From assembly GCA_046484285.1 (NCBI GenBank), contig JAWOBP010000066.1, positions 1 to 24,561 on the forward strand: a stretch of 24,561 bases of DNA. Direction: 5' to 3'. This document shows positions 1-6,466 of the stretch, piece after piece. This stretch comes from CAZHCG01 sp046484285. GTDB taxonomy: Bacteria; Myxococcota_A; Polyangia; JAAYKL01. The notes below the pieces were generated by a model. It had not been told where the DNA came from. It was given only the letters and a program-made list of their open reading frames with translations, and ran no database searches. A program made the position numbers and the translations under genes. Each line of letters opens with the position of its first letter. The stretch's first letter is position 1.

Positions 1-2
1 TG

Positions 3-338
3 CAGAGGGGCGACTTGGGTATTACTCCAATCGAGGGTTCGCTTTCGGAGCCGGCTGCGGTGGACCCGGACGGCACTGGCACTGTTGATATTCACACAAT
101 GATATTTGAGGGTAGAGAGGTTGATATTGAAACTGGTGAGATAGTGTTTAAATTTCGTGATTTGCCAGGTACTTTTCCCAAATCGGAGTACCGTAATCAC
201 ATCGGGCATCCTGAGTTCTCTGTCCGACCTGGAAATAGTCAGTCTCCAGGCATGTATGAACCGACGGCATCTGGAAGAATTGCAATACCCAAAAATACTG
301 CATTGATAAGACTGAATCACCCTGGCTACAGCCATTAG
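3..338 (+). CDS. 3' end of an unrecognised protein (partial, runs off left edge)
   Basis: The frame is open from the first complete codon in the window to a TAG at 336-338. The TTG at 15 is therefore probably internal, and the real start lies outside the window. The visible ~111 residues contain no motif I recognise. They are acidic and polar, with a VDPDGTGTVDIHT stretch, a likely beta-rich middle and the C-terminal end RLNHPGYSH. Its stop is 16 nt before the start of the next gene, which has a strong Shine-Dalgarno, so the two may be co-transcribed. Base composition is clearly AT-richer than everything after ~960, which suggests acquired DNA. It could be the tail of a secreted or polymorphic-toxin-type protein, with the next gene as partner, but nothing in the residues proves that. 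Confidence 0.5.
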   Translation, partial: QRGDLGITPIEGSLSEPAAVDPDGTGTVDIHTMIFEGREVDIETGEIVFKFRDLPGTFPKSEYRNHIGHPEFSVRPGNSQSPGMYEPTASGRIAIPKNTALIRLNHPGYSH

Positions 339-343
339 GTTGC

Positions 344-350
344 AAGGAGG
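344..350 (+). promoter_or_regulatory. Strong Shine-Dalgarno AAGGAGG deciding the start of the lipoprotein gene
   Basis: AAGGAGG is followed 4 nt later by GTG (355) and 10 nt later by ATG (361). Both are in the same frame. Spacing and the signal-peptide shape favour ATG 361, or possibly GTG 355, over the more upstream TTG at 340, which precedes the ribosome-binding site. Confidence 0.7.
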
Positions 351-360
351 TTTTGTGACT

Positions 361-933
361 ATGAGGTGCTTGATATGCATAGCGAATTGTCAGATTTTGT
401 TTTCAGCACTCTCATCCTGTGGATCGAATTCGAATGGGAATGAAAGAAATACTCAAGCACAAGCGGTGGAAGAAAAATACAATGACATTTGCAAAGGCGA
501 CTCAGAGAAAGTTGCCAACGTTCTTGAAATACGGCTTCGCGAAGGTTGGAAATTGGTTGCAAAAAATGCATCTATTCGGACAGAGAATGGTGCCATTGTG
601 ATCAATATAGAAAACAGAACTGGAGAACCGTACAGGCTATATTCAGCTCCGACCATGAGGAAGTTGATATACATTAGAGCTTACGGAATAAACGATGATT
701 ATAGAGTTGTTGGAAGCTCTTTCATACCGCAGGAATCGGAATACCTTTTGGCACCTGGGAACGATATGAGCATAGAGGTTGATGTAAATGAGTCTTTGCG
801 CAGAGGATTGCTTTTTGTGCCTGAAAGGTTTTCTGAAAAGTGGAGTTTTCTTCCAGGTGAATACATGATAGACATATATATTGTCAATCCTGCAAATAAG
901 ATAAAAGGAGTAAAAATGTATTTTTGTCCATAG
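361..933 (+). CDS. Small AT-rich lipoprotein of unknown function
   Basis: From ATG 361 the protein is 190 residues. It starts with a short hydrophobic segment ending in LSSC (lipobox, Cys20), then a Ser/Asn/Gly linker, as in lipoproteins exported and lipidated at the membrane. The mature part has a charged segment followed by an all-beta-looking region (GAIVINIENRTGEPYRLY, then MSIEVDVNESL and GEYMIDIYIVNP). This resembles a small immunoglobulin-like sandwich, although I recognise no named family. The signal peptide carries several cysteines (positions 3, 6 and 10), which is unusual. It sits 22 nt after an unknown partial gene and shares its low GC. It could be an immunity or accessory lipoprotein for that gene. 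That is inference; function is unassigned. Confidence 0.65.
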   Translation: MRCLICIANCQILFSALSSCGSNSNGNERNTQAQAVEEKYNDICKGDSEKVANVLEIRLREGWKLVAKNASIRTENGAIVINIENRTGEPYRLYSAPTMRKLIYIRAYGINDDYRVVGSSFIPQESEYLLAPGNDMSIEVDVNESLRRGLLFVPERFSEKWSFLPGEYMIDIYIVNPANKIKGVKMYFCP

Positions 934-1237
934 ATACTGAAGATAAATCCCCATCCGAACGTCTTACATCGATCTTGAAACCGCCCCAGTTCCTCCGGAT
1001 ACGAACTAGATTCCAGCAGCAGCCCGCGCTTTCGCCCCCAAGATCGTCGCCCTGAGACGTTTGGCATTGCCGGTTGTGTTGCGGTTGGCGAATGGAAAAA
1101 TCCGTTGTGGTTGCGGTGGGGAGGTGGGGGTGGAGGCGCTCGGGGCGTCGAAAAGGGTGCGATTCGGGCGGCGGCGGTCGGAATTGGGTGGGTTTACACC
1201 GATACGGGTGACGATAGTGGGGTGTTCGACGCAGCGG
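934..1237. other. Non-coding stretch at the composition boundary
   Basis: I see no convincing gene between the small lipoprotein and the palindrome at 1238. Composition switches from AT-rich to GC-rich around 960-1020. A G-rich run on the + strand at about 1116-1136 has GGGG and GGGGG tracts separated by single bases. The open frames here lack start signals and family resemblance. Confidence 0.5.
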
Positions 1238-1266
1238 TGCACCCGGATCTCGCAGATCCGGGTGCA
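1238..1266. repeat. REP-like palindrome beside the transposase remnant
   Basis: TGCACCCGGATCT (1238-1250), a CGC loop, then AGATCCGGGTGCA (1254-1266): 13-bp perfect inverted arms. It lies 14 nt past the stop codon of the minus-strand REP-associated transposase fragment, which is where REP/BIME elements usually sit relative to RAYT genes. It has no T-run, so an intrinsic terminator is less likely. Confidence 0.65.
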
Positions 1267-1280
1267 GGCCGGCGGGGTTG

Positions 1281-1890
1281 TCAGGGGGTACTCAGGCGCG
1301 AGGCCTGGTAGATGGTCGTGATCGGGGGGCGGAACGAGCCTTCGGGGAACTCGCGCTCGTAGTAGCCGGCCAGGTAGTCGATGCTCGCCTTGCGGTGCTC
1401 GCGGCGAAAGGCGCGGTACTCGCACACGTACGCCCAGTAGGCCTCTGGCGTCGAGGCGTGGCAGAGCGGCTGGGGGCCGGTCGACTTGGGGTTGTCGGGG
1501 CGCGTGCGCGGGTCGGTGGCGAACAGCCTGGGTACGCCGACGACCTTGCGCTCTTTCTGGCGGCGCTCTTCGGCACACGCCGCCTCGATGTCGCGCACCT
1601 GCCTGCGAATCCACGTCCGGCGCTGGTCGGGGCTCCAGCCCGCCTGGCTCGGCAGCGGCGCCATCTCGAACGACGTCCAGCGCAGAAAGTCCTTCAGCCG
1701 CAGCTTGCCGCGAGCCGCCTTGGCGTCGCCGCCGGCCTTCCAGTACGCCTCGAAGTCGAGGTACCAGTACTCGAGCTCGCGGCCTCGGGCCAGGTGCTCG
1801 TAGACCGAGAAGAACGGCGACTGGCTCGCCTTCTCGACCAGGTGGTCCTTCACCGGGTTGGCGACGGCGTAGAGGAGCTGCTCTACCAAC
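1281..1890 (-). pseudogene. C-terminal fragment of a REP-associated (IS200-like, Y1) transposase
   Basis: The minus-strand frame encodes a recognisable RAYT C-terminal half. It starts near VEQLLYAVANPVKDHLV, continues through a long basic and aromatic region (ELEYWYLDFEAYWKAGG, WIRRQVRDIEAACAEE), and ends with REHRKASIDYLAGYYE and EFPEGSFRPP before TGA at 1281-1283. In intact relatives this follows an N-terminal HUH/Y1 domain with a His-x-His motif and a catalytic Tyr. Both are absent here: coding similarity stops near 1890, where the inverted second fragment region begins. RAYT proteins are single-copy HUH nucleases that act on REP palindromes, and one such palindrome is immediately downstream. 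The gene is truncated and surely inactive as a transposase. Confidence 0.7.
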
Positions 1891-1979
1891 TGAAGTGTCA
1901 GACACGCTGAAGCGCGGCGGGGATTGATAATCAGTTGATTGGAAAGTTCCGTTCCTGGCGGTTTTTCGCGCCGGGCCCA

Positions 1980-2190
1980 ACTTTTTTGCAACCGATCGTG
2001 CCGATCCCGCGGGTGCTGGCCTCGGACCCGGAGCTGAAGAAGCTGCGCGAGGAGCGGATCAAGGAAACAGAGAGGGAGCACCGGGAGGCGTCGCGCGACT
2101 ACCTGGCCGGGGACTACTGGCGCGAGTTTCCGGCGGGCACGTTCAGGCCGCTTTTCGAGACGCTGCGCCGAGCAAGCCTTCGAAAGCAAC
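1980..2190 (+). pseudogene. Second RAYT transposase C-terminal fragment, opposite orientation
   Basis: The plus-strand frame encodes a segment ending in EREHREASRDYLAGDYW and EFPAGTFRPLFETL. It is plainly homologous to the C-terminus of the minus-strand fragment at 1281-1890 (REHRKASIDYLAGYYE, EFPEGSFRPP). About 65-70 residues are recognisable. The catalytic N-terminal domain is missing, and the frame runs on without homology to about 2303. The two fragments are arranged head to head with about 90 nt between them. This suggests that two RAYT genes were joined by a deletion that removed both N-terminal halves. There is no start codon with a convincing ribosome-binding site. Confidence 0.6.
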
Positions 2191-2324
2191 GATTCGCCGC
2201 GCATTGGCCTCGAAGCCGACAGGTGTCTCTCTCCGATATGAATCAGTGGCCCTCAGAAAACCTACAGCGCGGTGTCTCCGGACTGGCCAACGTTGCCAAT
2301 TGATGTAGGATTATCCTCCGCCAG

Positions 2325-3872
2325 ATGCCGAAGCTCGTTGCACCAGCTCGCTCTTTTTCGATCTCCAGCGCTCGACGATCCGCGTCGCTCGCGGGTCTGC
2401 TCCTGCTCGGCGCGATGCTGGCGCTGGCCGCCGCCTGCGGAGGCGAGGACGAAGAAGCGGAGATCTCGTTCTCTCCAGCGGCGCGGTCGGCAGGGATACC
2501 GCTGGCCGATCTTCTGCCGGCTCCGCCGCCCGCCGGCGCGCCGCCCGAGGCGGACAAGGTGGTGCTGGTCGTGATCGACGCGCTGCGCGCCGACGCGCTG
2601 GGTTGCTACGGCTACCCTCGTCCGGTCTCTCCCAGCATCGATCGGCTGGCCGCCGAAAGCGCGGTGTTCGACACGTTTCACGCCGCGTCCCCCTGGACGC
2701 TGCCCTCGTTCGCCTCGATTCTGACCGGCGTCTCCCCGCAGGTCAGCAAGGTCAGAGTCTCGGGCGGAGAGGACCTGAGGAAGCTGCCCGAGGCGAAGAA
2801 GAAAAGGCGGATCACGGTCATCCACCGGCAGCTCCCCACGCTGGCCGAGCTGTTGCCGGGGTTCTCCACCTGCGCGATCGTCAACAACAACTTCTTGCAC
2901 GAGCAGCACGGATTCGGCCGCGGTTTCGGGACCTACGACTTCGAGCGGGCCGGGTTCAACAGCTACAGGCAGGCGGACGAGACCGTGAAAAGAGCCCTGG
3001 ACTGGCTGGGAGAGAATCGCAAACGACCCCTCTTCGCGCTGATCCACCTGTTCGATCCGCACATGCCGTACTACCCGCCGGAGAAGTACCGCCGGCGGTT
3101 CGGGCTCGGCGAGAAAGGCCGGATGCGGCCGCGGGACTACTACCAGTTCCGCAAGATGAGGGACGAGAAGCTGGTTCCCACCTTTGCCGAGAAGTCCTAC
3201 CTCAGGGGGCTCTACGACGGCGAGGTGCGCTTCTCGGACGATTCCGTCGGCGAGCTGGTCGAGGGGATGCGTCGGATCGGGCTGCTCGACTCCAGCTGGC
3301 TGGTGATCACCGCGGATCACGGCGAGGAGTTCTGGGACCACGGCGGCGTCGAGCACGGTCACCGCTACGAGGAGGAGCTGACCCGCGTCCCGCTGCTGAT
3401 CCGGGCTCCGGGTGGACGCTGGGGAGCCGGGCGGCGCGTGGCGCTCTCGGCGCGGCACGTGGACCTCGCGCCCACGGTGCTGGAGTGGCTGGATATGGAG
3501 CGTCCCGCTCACTTCGAGGGGCGCAGCCTGCTGCCGCTGATCTCCGGGGCGGAGGACGGGCATCGTCCGGCCTACATGGAGCACAAGCTGCGCGGAGAGC
3601 CGGAGGTGGCCTGGTTCGACGGTCGCTACAAGCTGATCTGGTGGCCCGGGAAGCACCGCGATAGACTCTACGACCTGCTCGAGGATCCCGGCGAGAGGCG
3701 CTCGCTGGGCCAGGACCATCCGATGTACCGACCCTTGCGAAAAGCGTTGGTCGGATATCGCCGGAGCCTCGACGCGGCGGAGAAGGCGCTGGGCGAGGAC
3801 GAAACGCCCGAGGTCGAAATCGACGATGATCTGAAAAAGGCGATGGAGGAGCTGGGCTACTTCGAGGAGTGA
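2325..3872 (+). CDS. Sulfatase-fold (alkaline phosphatase superfamily) lipoprotein, Thr at nucleophile position
   Basis: This 515-residue protein starts at ATG 2325. An arginine-containing n-region and a hydrophobic stretch end at LAAAC (Cys38), a lipoprotein-type signal. The sulfatase domain begins at ~78. VVIDALRAD has Asp85 as the first metal ligand, SPWTLPS holds Thr125 where sulfatases carry the formylglycine Cys/Ser, and ADHGEEFWDHGG has Asp331-His332, followed by EHGH. The C-terminus (LKKAMEELGYF) matches the LxxLGY ending seen in many members. Sulfatases need C/S-x-P-x-R for formylglycine; here it is T-L-P-S-F. A phosphodiesterase or phospho-transferase with a Thr nucleophile, acting on an envelope glycan or lipid, is more likely than a sulfatase. 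It is monocistronic in appearance, convergent with the gene block at 3967-10738, and homologous to the protein at 19088-21496. Confidence 0.88.
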   Translation: MPKLVAPARSFSISSARRSASLAGLLLLGAMLALAAACGGEDEEAEISFSPAARSAGIPLADLLPAPPPAGAPPEADKVVLVVIDALRADALGCYGYPRPVSPSIDRLAAESAVFDTFHAASPWTLPSFASILTGVSPQVSKVRVSGGEDLRKLPEAKKKRRITVIHRQLPTLAELLPGFSTCAIVNNNFLHEQHGFGRGFGTYDFERAGFNSYRQADETVKRALDWLGENRKRPLFALIHLFDPHMPYYPPEKYRRRFGLGEKGRMRPRDYYQFRKMRDEKLVPTFAEKSYLRGLYDGEVRFSDDSVGELVEGMRRIGLLDSSWLVITADHGEEFWDHGGVEHGHRYEEELTRVPLLIRAPGGRWGAGRRVALSARHVDLAPTVLEWLDMERPAHFEGRSLLPLISGAEDGHRPAYMEHKLRGEPEVAWFDGRYKLIWWPGKHRDRLYDLLEDPGERRSLGQDHPMYRPLRKALVGYRRSLDAAEKALGEDETPEVEIDDDLKKAMEELGYFEE

Positions 3873-3880
3873 TCCGCGCG

Positions 3881-3922
3881 CTCGGCCCGCCAACGCTCGA
3901 GCAGATTGAACATCGCGGGGGC
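3881..3922 (-). repeat. Direct repeat copy A: CapA-family C-terminal tail remnant
   Basis: This 42-bp segment is identical at 40 of 42 positions to 4769-4810. On the minus strand it encodes APAMFNLLERWRAE, the very C-terminus of the intact CapA-like gene at 4766-6466. Here no stop follows at the equivalent position. Homology fades inward over the next ~20 bp (Q-Y-G-K-S versus P-Y-R-E-G), so this looks like the tail of a lost CapA paralogue or a captured gene end. Confidence 0.75.
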
Positions 3923-3966
3923 GCTTTTGCCGTACTGCTGCGGGCAATCGATGACAGAGACGCTTT

Positions 3967-4302
3967 TCAGGCGGCCTCGAGTGGCTTTCCGTGGCGCTTT
4001 ATCTCGGACCATAGGATGCTGTGATCTCCGGCGGCAGCGATCTCGTTTTTTGTGTATCCGAGAACCTCGAGAGGGGCGTCGACTCGCGCGGCGAGCCGCG
4101 ACAGGAGCTCGAGCCGTTCTAGAGGCGGCCATTTTTCGAGATCATCCGAGACGATGACGATGTCGATATCGCTCCACCGCCTCGCTTCGCCTCGGGCGTG
4201 GGATCCGTACAGGATCATTTCGCTGGGGTGGATGCCCTCGCCGGCCAAGACCTCGAATAGCTCGTTGGCTACACGCTGGATGTCAACTGTTCCTTCAGCC
4301 AT
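3967..4302 (-). CDS. MNT-type nucleotidyltransferase (antitoxin of a HEPN/MNT pair)
   Basis: This is a 111-residue minimal nucleotidyltransferase. The motif GSHARGEARRWSDID fits the G-S-x10-D-x-D signature (Gly33, Ser34, Asp45, Asp47), so metal- and NTP-binding residues are intact. In characterised HEPN/MNT modules the MNT protein neutralises the HEPN RNase, in some cases by AMPylating it. The start ATG at 4302 lies inside the 3' end of the HEPN gene (34-nt overlap), so the two are translationally coupled, with HEPN first. Length is typical. It is followed by the CapA-tail remnant at 3881-3922. Confidence 0.85.
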   Translation of the reverse strand: MAEGTVDIQRVANELFEVLAGEGIHPSEMILYGSHARGEARRWSDIDIVIVSDDLEKWPPLERLELLSRLAARVDAPLEVLGYTKNEIAAAGDHSILWSEIKRHGKPLEAA

Positions 4303-4673
4303 TCGAATAGCTCCTCGGTCCGCGAAAAAAGGTCGGTCACGTACTCTCTTGTATAACGTCTATAGAGTTTTTGGATATCTTCTGGATACCTCGTGCCGAG
4401 GTAGTGCGGAGCGAGCGAGAACAAGATCTCTTCCATTCGTTCGTTGAGACGCAACCCGGCGGCCTTGCCCAAGAGCTTGAAATTGTGTGTCCTGGGCGGG
4501 GTATCACCACTCCGTTCCTGGACGATCGCCTTGAGTAGCTTTTCGACTGCCTGATGACAGAAATGAGCCGCGTAGAAGGGCCGTTGGCCTCGCCGAAGAA
4601 TGTCTCCGGCGAAGTCGAAATCGTTTTCGGCCATCTCCAGCCAGGTTTTGGCCTGGGGCGTCAACGAATTCAT
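4269..4673 (-). CDS. HEPN domain protein (toxin of a HEPN/MNT pair)
   Basis: From ATG 4673 the protein is 134 residues, the usual size of a stand-alone HEPN protein. The N-terminal helix AKTWLEMAENDFDFAGDIL, the FYAAHFCHQAVEKLLKAIV core and the PPRTHNFKLL segment (His63) are typical of this all-helical family. Several Arg residues precede His63 (54 and 61), but I cannot decide by eye whether the RNase R-x4-6-H motif is intact. Longer upstream starts exist, but they lack resemblance to the family. The ribosome-binding site before ATG 4673 is weak. It overlaps the MNT gene by 34 nt. The pair as a whole is bracketed by 42-bp direct repeats, which suggests insertion as a cassette. An RNase toxin role is known for the family; activity here is inferred. 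Confidence 0.82.
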   Translation of the reverse strand: MNSLTPQAKTWLEMAENDFDFAGDILRRGQRPFYAAHFCHQAVEKLLKAIVQERSGDTPPRTHNFKLLGKAAGLRLNERMEEILFSLAPHYLGTRYPEDIQKLYRRYTREYVTDLFSRTEELFEWLKEQLTSSV

Positions 4674-4765
4674 GTAGAGCAAGATAGCACGGTTCGTACG
4701 AGGCGAGAAAGTAGTACGCCTGCCAAGTGACCCCTGTCTCCGGCGAGGCACCCGGCGTTGTCGGG

Positions 4766-6466
4766 TTACTCGGCCCGCCAGCGCTCTAGCAGATTGAACA
4801 TCGCGGGGGCTCCCTCGCGGTACGGCGTGCGGCCCAGCTCCACGGTGCCGTCCTCGCCGACCGGGAGGCTCGACTCGCTGGGGCGCAGCATCTTCTTGCC
4901 GTTCCACAGCCCGGTGTGGAAGCCGACCTCGCCCTTCGGCGGAAAGTAGAGACGAAAGAGCGTCCAGTCCTCGATCAGCTTGTCCGGGGGCCAGCGCTCG
5001 GCGGGCAGCAGCCAGTCGCCGGGCAGATGGCTGGCCAGCCTGTTGTCGACCGACTTGCCGCGCCGGCGATGTCGCGCTTCGAGGTGGATCTTGAATCCGT
5101 CCTCGAGCCGGCGATCCGTCTTCCACCACAGCGCCACGAACTGGCCGGATCCGGGCGGGATGGCGTCGAGCAGCAGCTTCTTCCCCACCAGCGAGACGCC
5201 GTTGTCCCAGCTCACCTCGCAGCGCTCGACGCCGCGGGGCAGCTCGTCGACGATCGAGTGCGCCGGCGCGGCGCGGATCCCGTCCGGCTTTCCCCGCAGC
5301 GGCGGATCCGAGACCGAGCGCGGACCGGCCACGCCTCCGGGGCGACAGCTCAAGACCAGCTTTCCGTCGCGCAGCGCCGACTCGGTATCCAGCCCTGCGC
5401 AGCGCCGTTTCAGCTCGCGCAGCATCTCCTCGCTTCGCTCTGCGCCGGCGTGGGTCACCCGGTTGCGCTTGAGACGCAGCGGCGTGGCGCGCGCTTCGGT
5501 CACTCCGCTGCGGTCGATCTCGAGCTCCCAGAGAAAGGCGCGGTGCTCCTCCAGGTCGCCTCCGTAGTCGAGCAAGAGGTTGCCCGCGTCGTAGATCACG
5601 GGTCGTCCCCGGATCAGCTCGGCGCCCTGGAAGTAGTGCGCCGAGTGTCCCACGATTCCGTCGAACCCGGCCGCGATCAGGCGCCGCGCCAGCTCGCGAA
5701 TCGGCTCCTGCGGCCGGCGTTTCCAGTTGTCGCCCCAGTGCGGGCCGAGCAACACCACGTGAGCGTGCCGGCGCGCCTCGTCGAGGGCCGTTTTCAGCAT
5801 TTCGAAAGCGTCGTCCGGATCGTCCTCGAACAAGTTGTGGTAGCAGGTTCCGGGGCGGCTCTTTCGCGCGCGGGCCGGACGGGTGCGCGTCAGGTCCGCG
5901 CCGACGATCGCCACGACCGTATCTCCCAGGCGGCGGTAGACCGGGCGGCAGGCGTCGTCGAGATCATGGCCCGCTCCGGCGTATCCGATTCCGGCGGCGC
6001 GCAGCCGATCGAGCATCTCGCGCAGAGCCTCGGGACCGTAGTCTCCGCTGTGGTTGTTGCCCAGCATCACCACGTCGACGCCGGCGGCGCGCAGCAGATC
6101 GACGGTCTCCGGGTGGGCGCGGTACATGTACGACTGCGACTCGCCCTTGTAGGTGAAGCGTCCGCCGCCGGAGACGACACCCTCGCCGTTGATCACCGCC
6201 AGCTCGGCGGCGGCCAGCAGTCGCTTCAGATCGCCCAGCAGGCGGCGACGGTGCCGGGCGTCGAGAACCGCTTCGTTGAGACGGCGTCCCAGGATCAGGT
6301 CGCCGCCGAACGCGATCGTGTGACTCTCGAGCTCGGGCGGCGCGGGGCGTTCATTCTCGGCGGGGTCGGGATCGCCGCAGCAGGCCACCGCCAGGGCGAA
6401 GAGCGCGGCCGGGACAAAACAGAAAAGCGCGCGGAGGCGGTGGGATCGCGGTCGTTCAGATGCCAT
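4766..6466 (-). CDS. CapA-like metallophosphatase-fold lipoprotein with C-terminal beta-sandwich (paralogue 2)
   Basis: This 566-residue protein begins with an Arg-rich n-region and a hydrophobic stretch ending LAVACCG (Cys29/30 lipobox). The CapA (poly-gamma-glutamate synthesis, calcineurin-like) domain spans ~48-330: FGGDLILGRRLN, VINGEG, LGNNHSGDYG, LGPHWGDNW and VGHSAHYFQGAELI. These are the expected metal-ligand blocks, with N-G-E in place of the more usual N-L-E. After a variable linker, ~400-520 resembles the beta-sandwich found at the C-terminus of some membrane glycosyltransferases (NGVSLVGKKLL, VALWWKTD, DWLLPAERWPPDKLIEDW). The start ATG 6466 overlaps the preceding paralogue by 11 nt. 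CapA-family proteins act on exported polymers; the substrate here is unknown. Its 3' end is duplicated at 3881-3922. Confidence 0.87.
   Translation of the reverse strand: MASERPRSHRLRALFCFVPAALFALAVACCGDPDPAENERPAPPELESHTIAFGGDLILGRRLNEAVLDARHRRRLLGDLKRLLAAAELAVINGEGVVSGGGRFTYKGESQSYMYRAHPETVDLLRAAGVDVVMLGNNHSGDYGPEALREMLDRLRAAGIGYAGAGHDLDDACRPVYRRLGDTVVAIVGADLTRTRPARARKSRPGTCYHNLFEDDPDDAFEMLKTALDEARRHAHVVLLGPHWGDNWKRRPQEPIRELARRLIAAGFDGIVGHSAHYFQGAELIRGRPVIYDAGNLLLDYGGDLEEHRAFLWELEIDRSGVTEARATPLRLKRNRVTHAGAERSEEMLRELKRRCAGLDTESALRDGKLVLSCRPGGVAGPRSVSDPPLRGKPDGIRAAPAHSIVDELPRGVERCEVSWDNGVSLVGKKLLLDAIPPGSGQFVALWWKTDRRLEDGFKIHLEARHRRRGKSVDNRLASHLPGDWLLPAERWPPDKLIEDWTLFRLYFPPKGEVGFHTGLWNGKKMLRPSESSLPVGEDGTVELGRTPYREGAPAMFNLLERWRAE
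4769..4810 (-). repeat. Direct repeat copy B: genuine 3' end of the CapA-like gene
   Basis: This segment matches 3881-3922 at 40 of 42 positions in the same orientation. It begins at the last sense codon of the CapA-like gene, directly before its TAA (4766-4768). The two copies lie 846 bp apart and enclose only the HEPN/MNT pair and short flanks. Confidence 0.78.
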
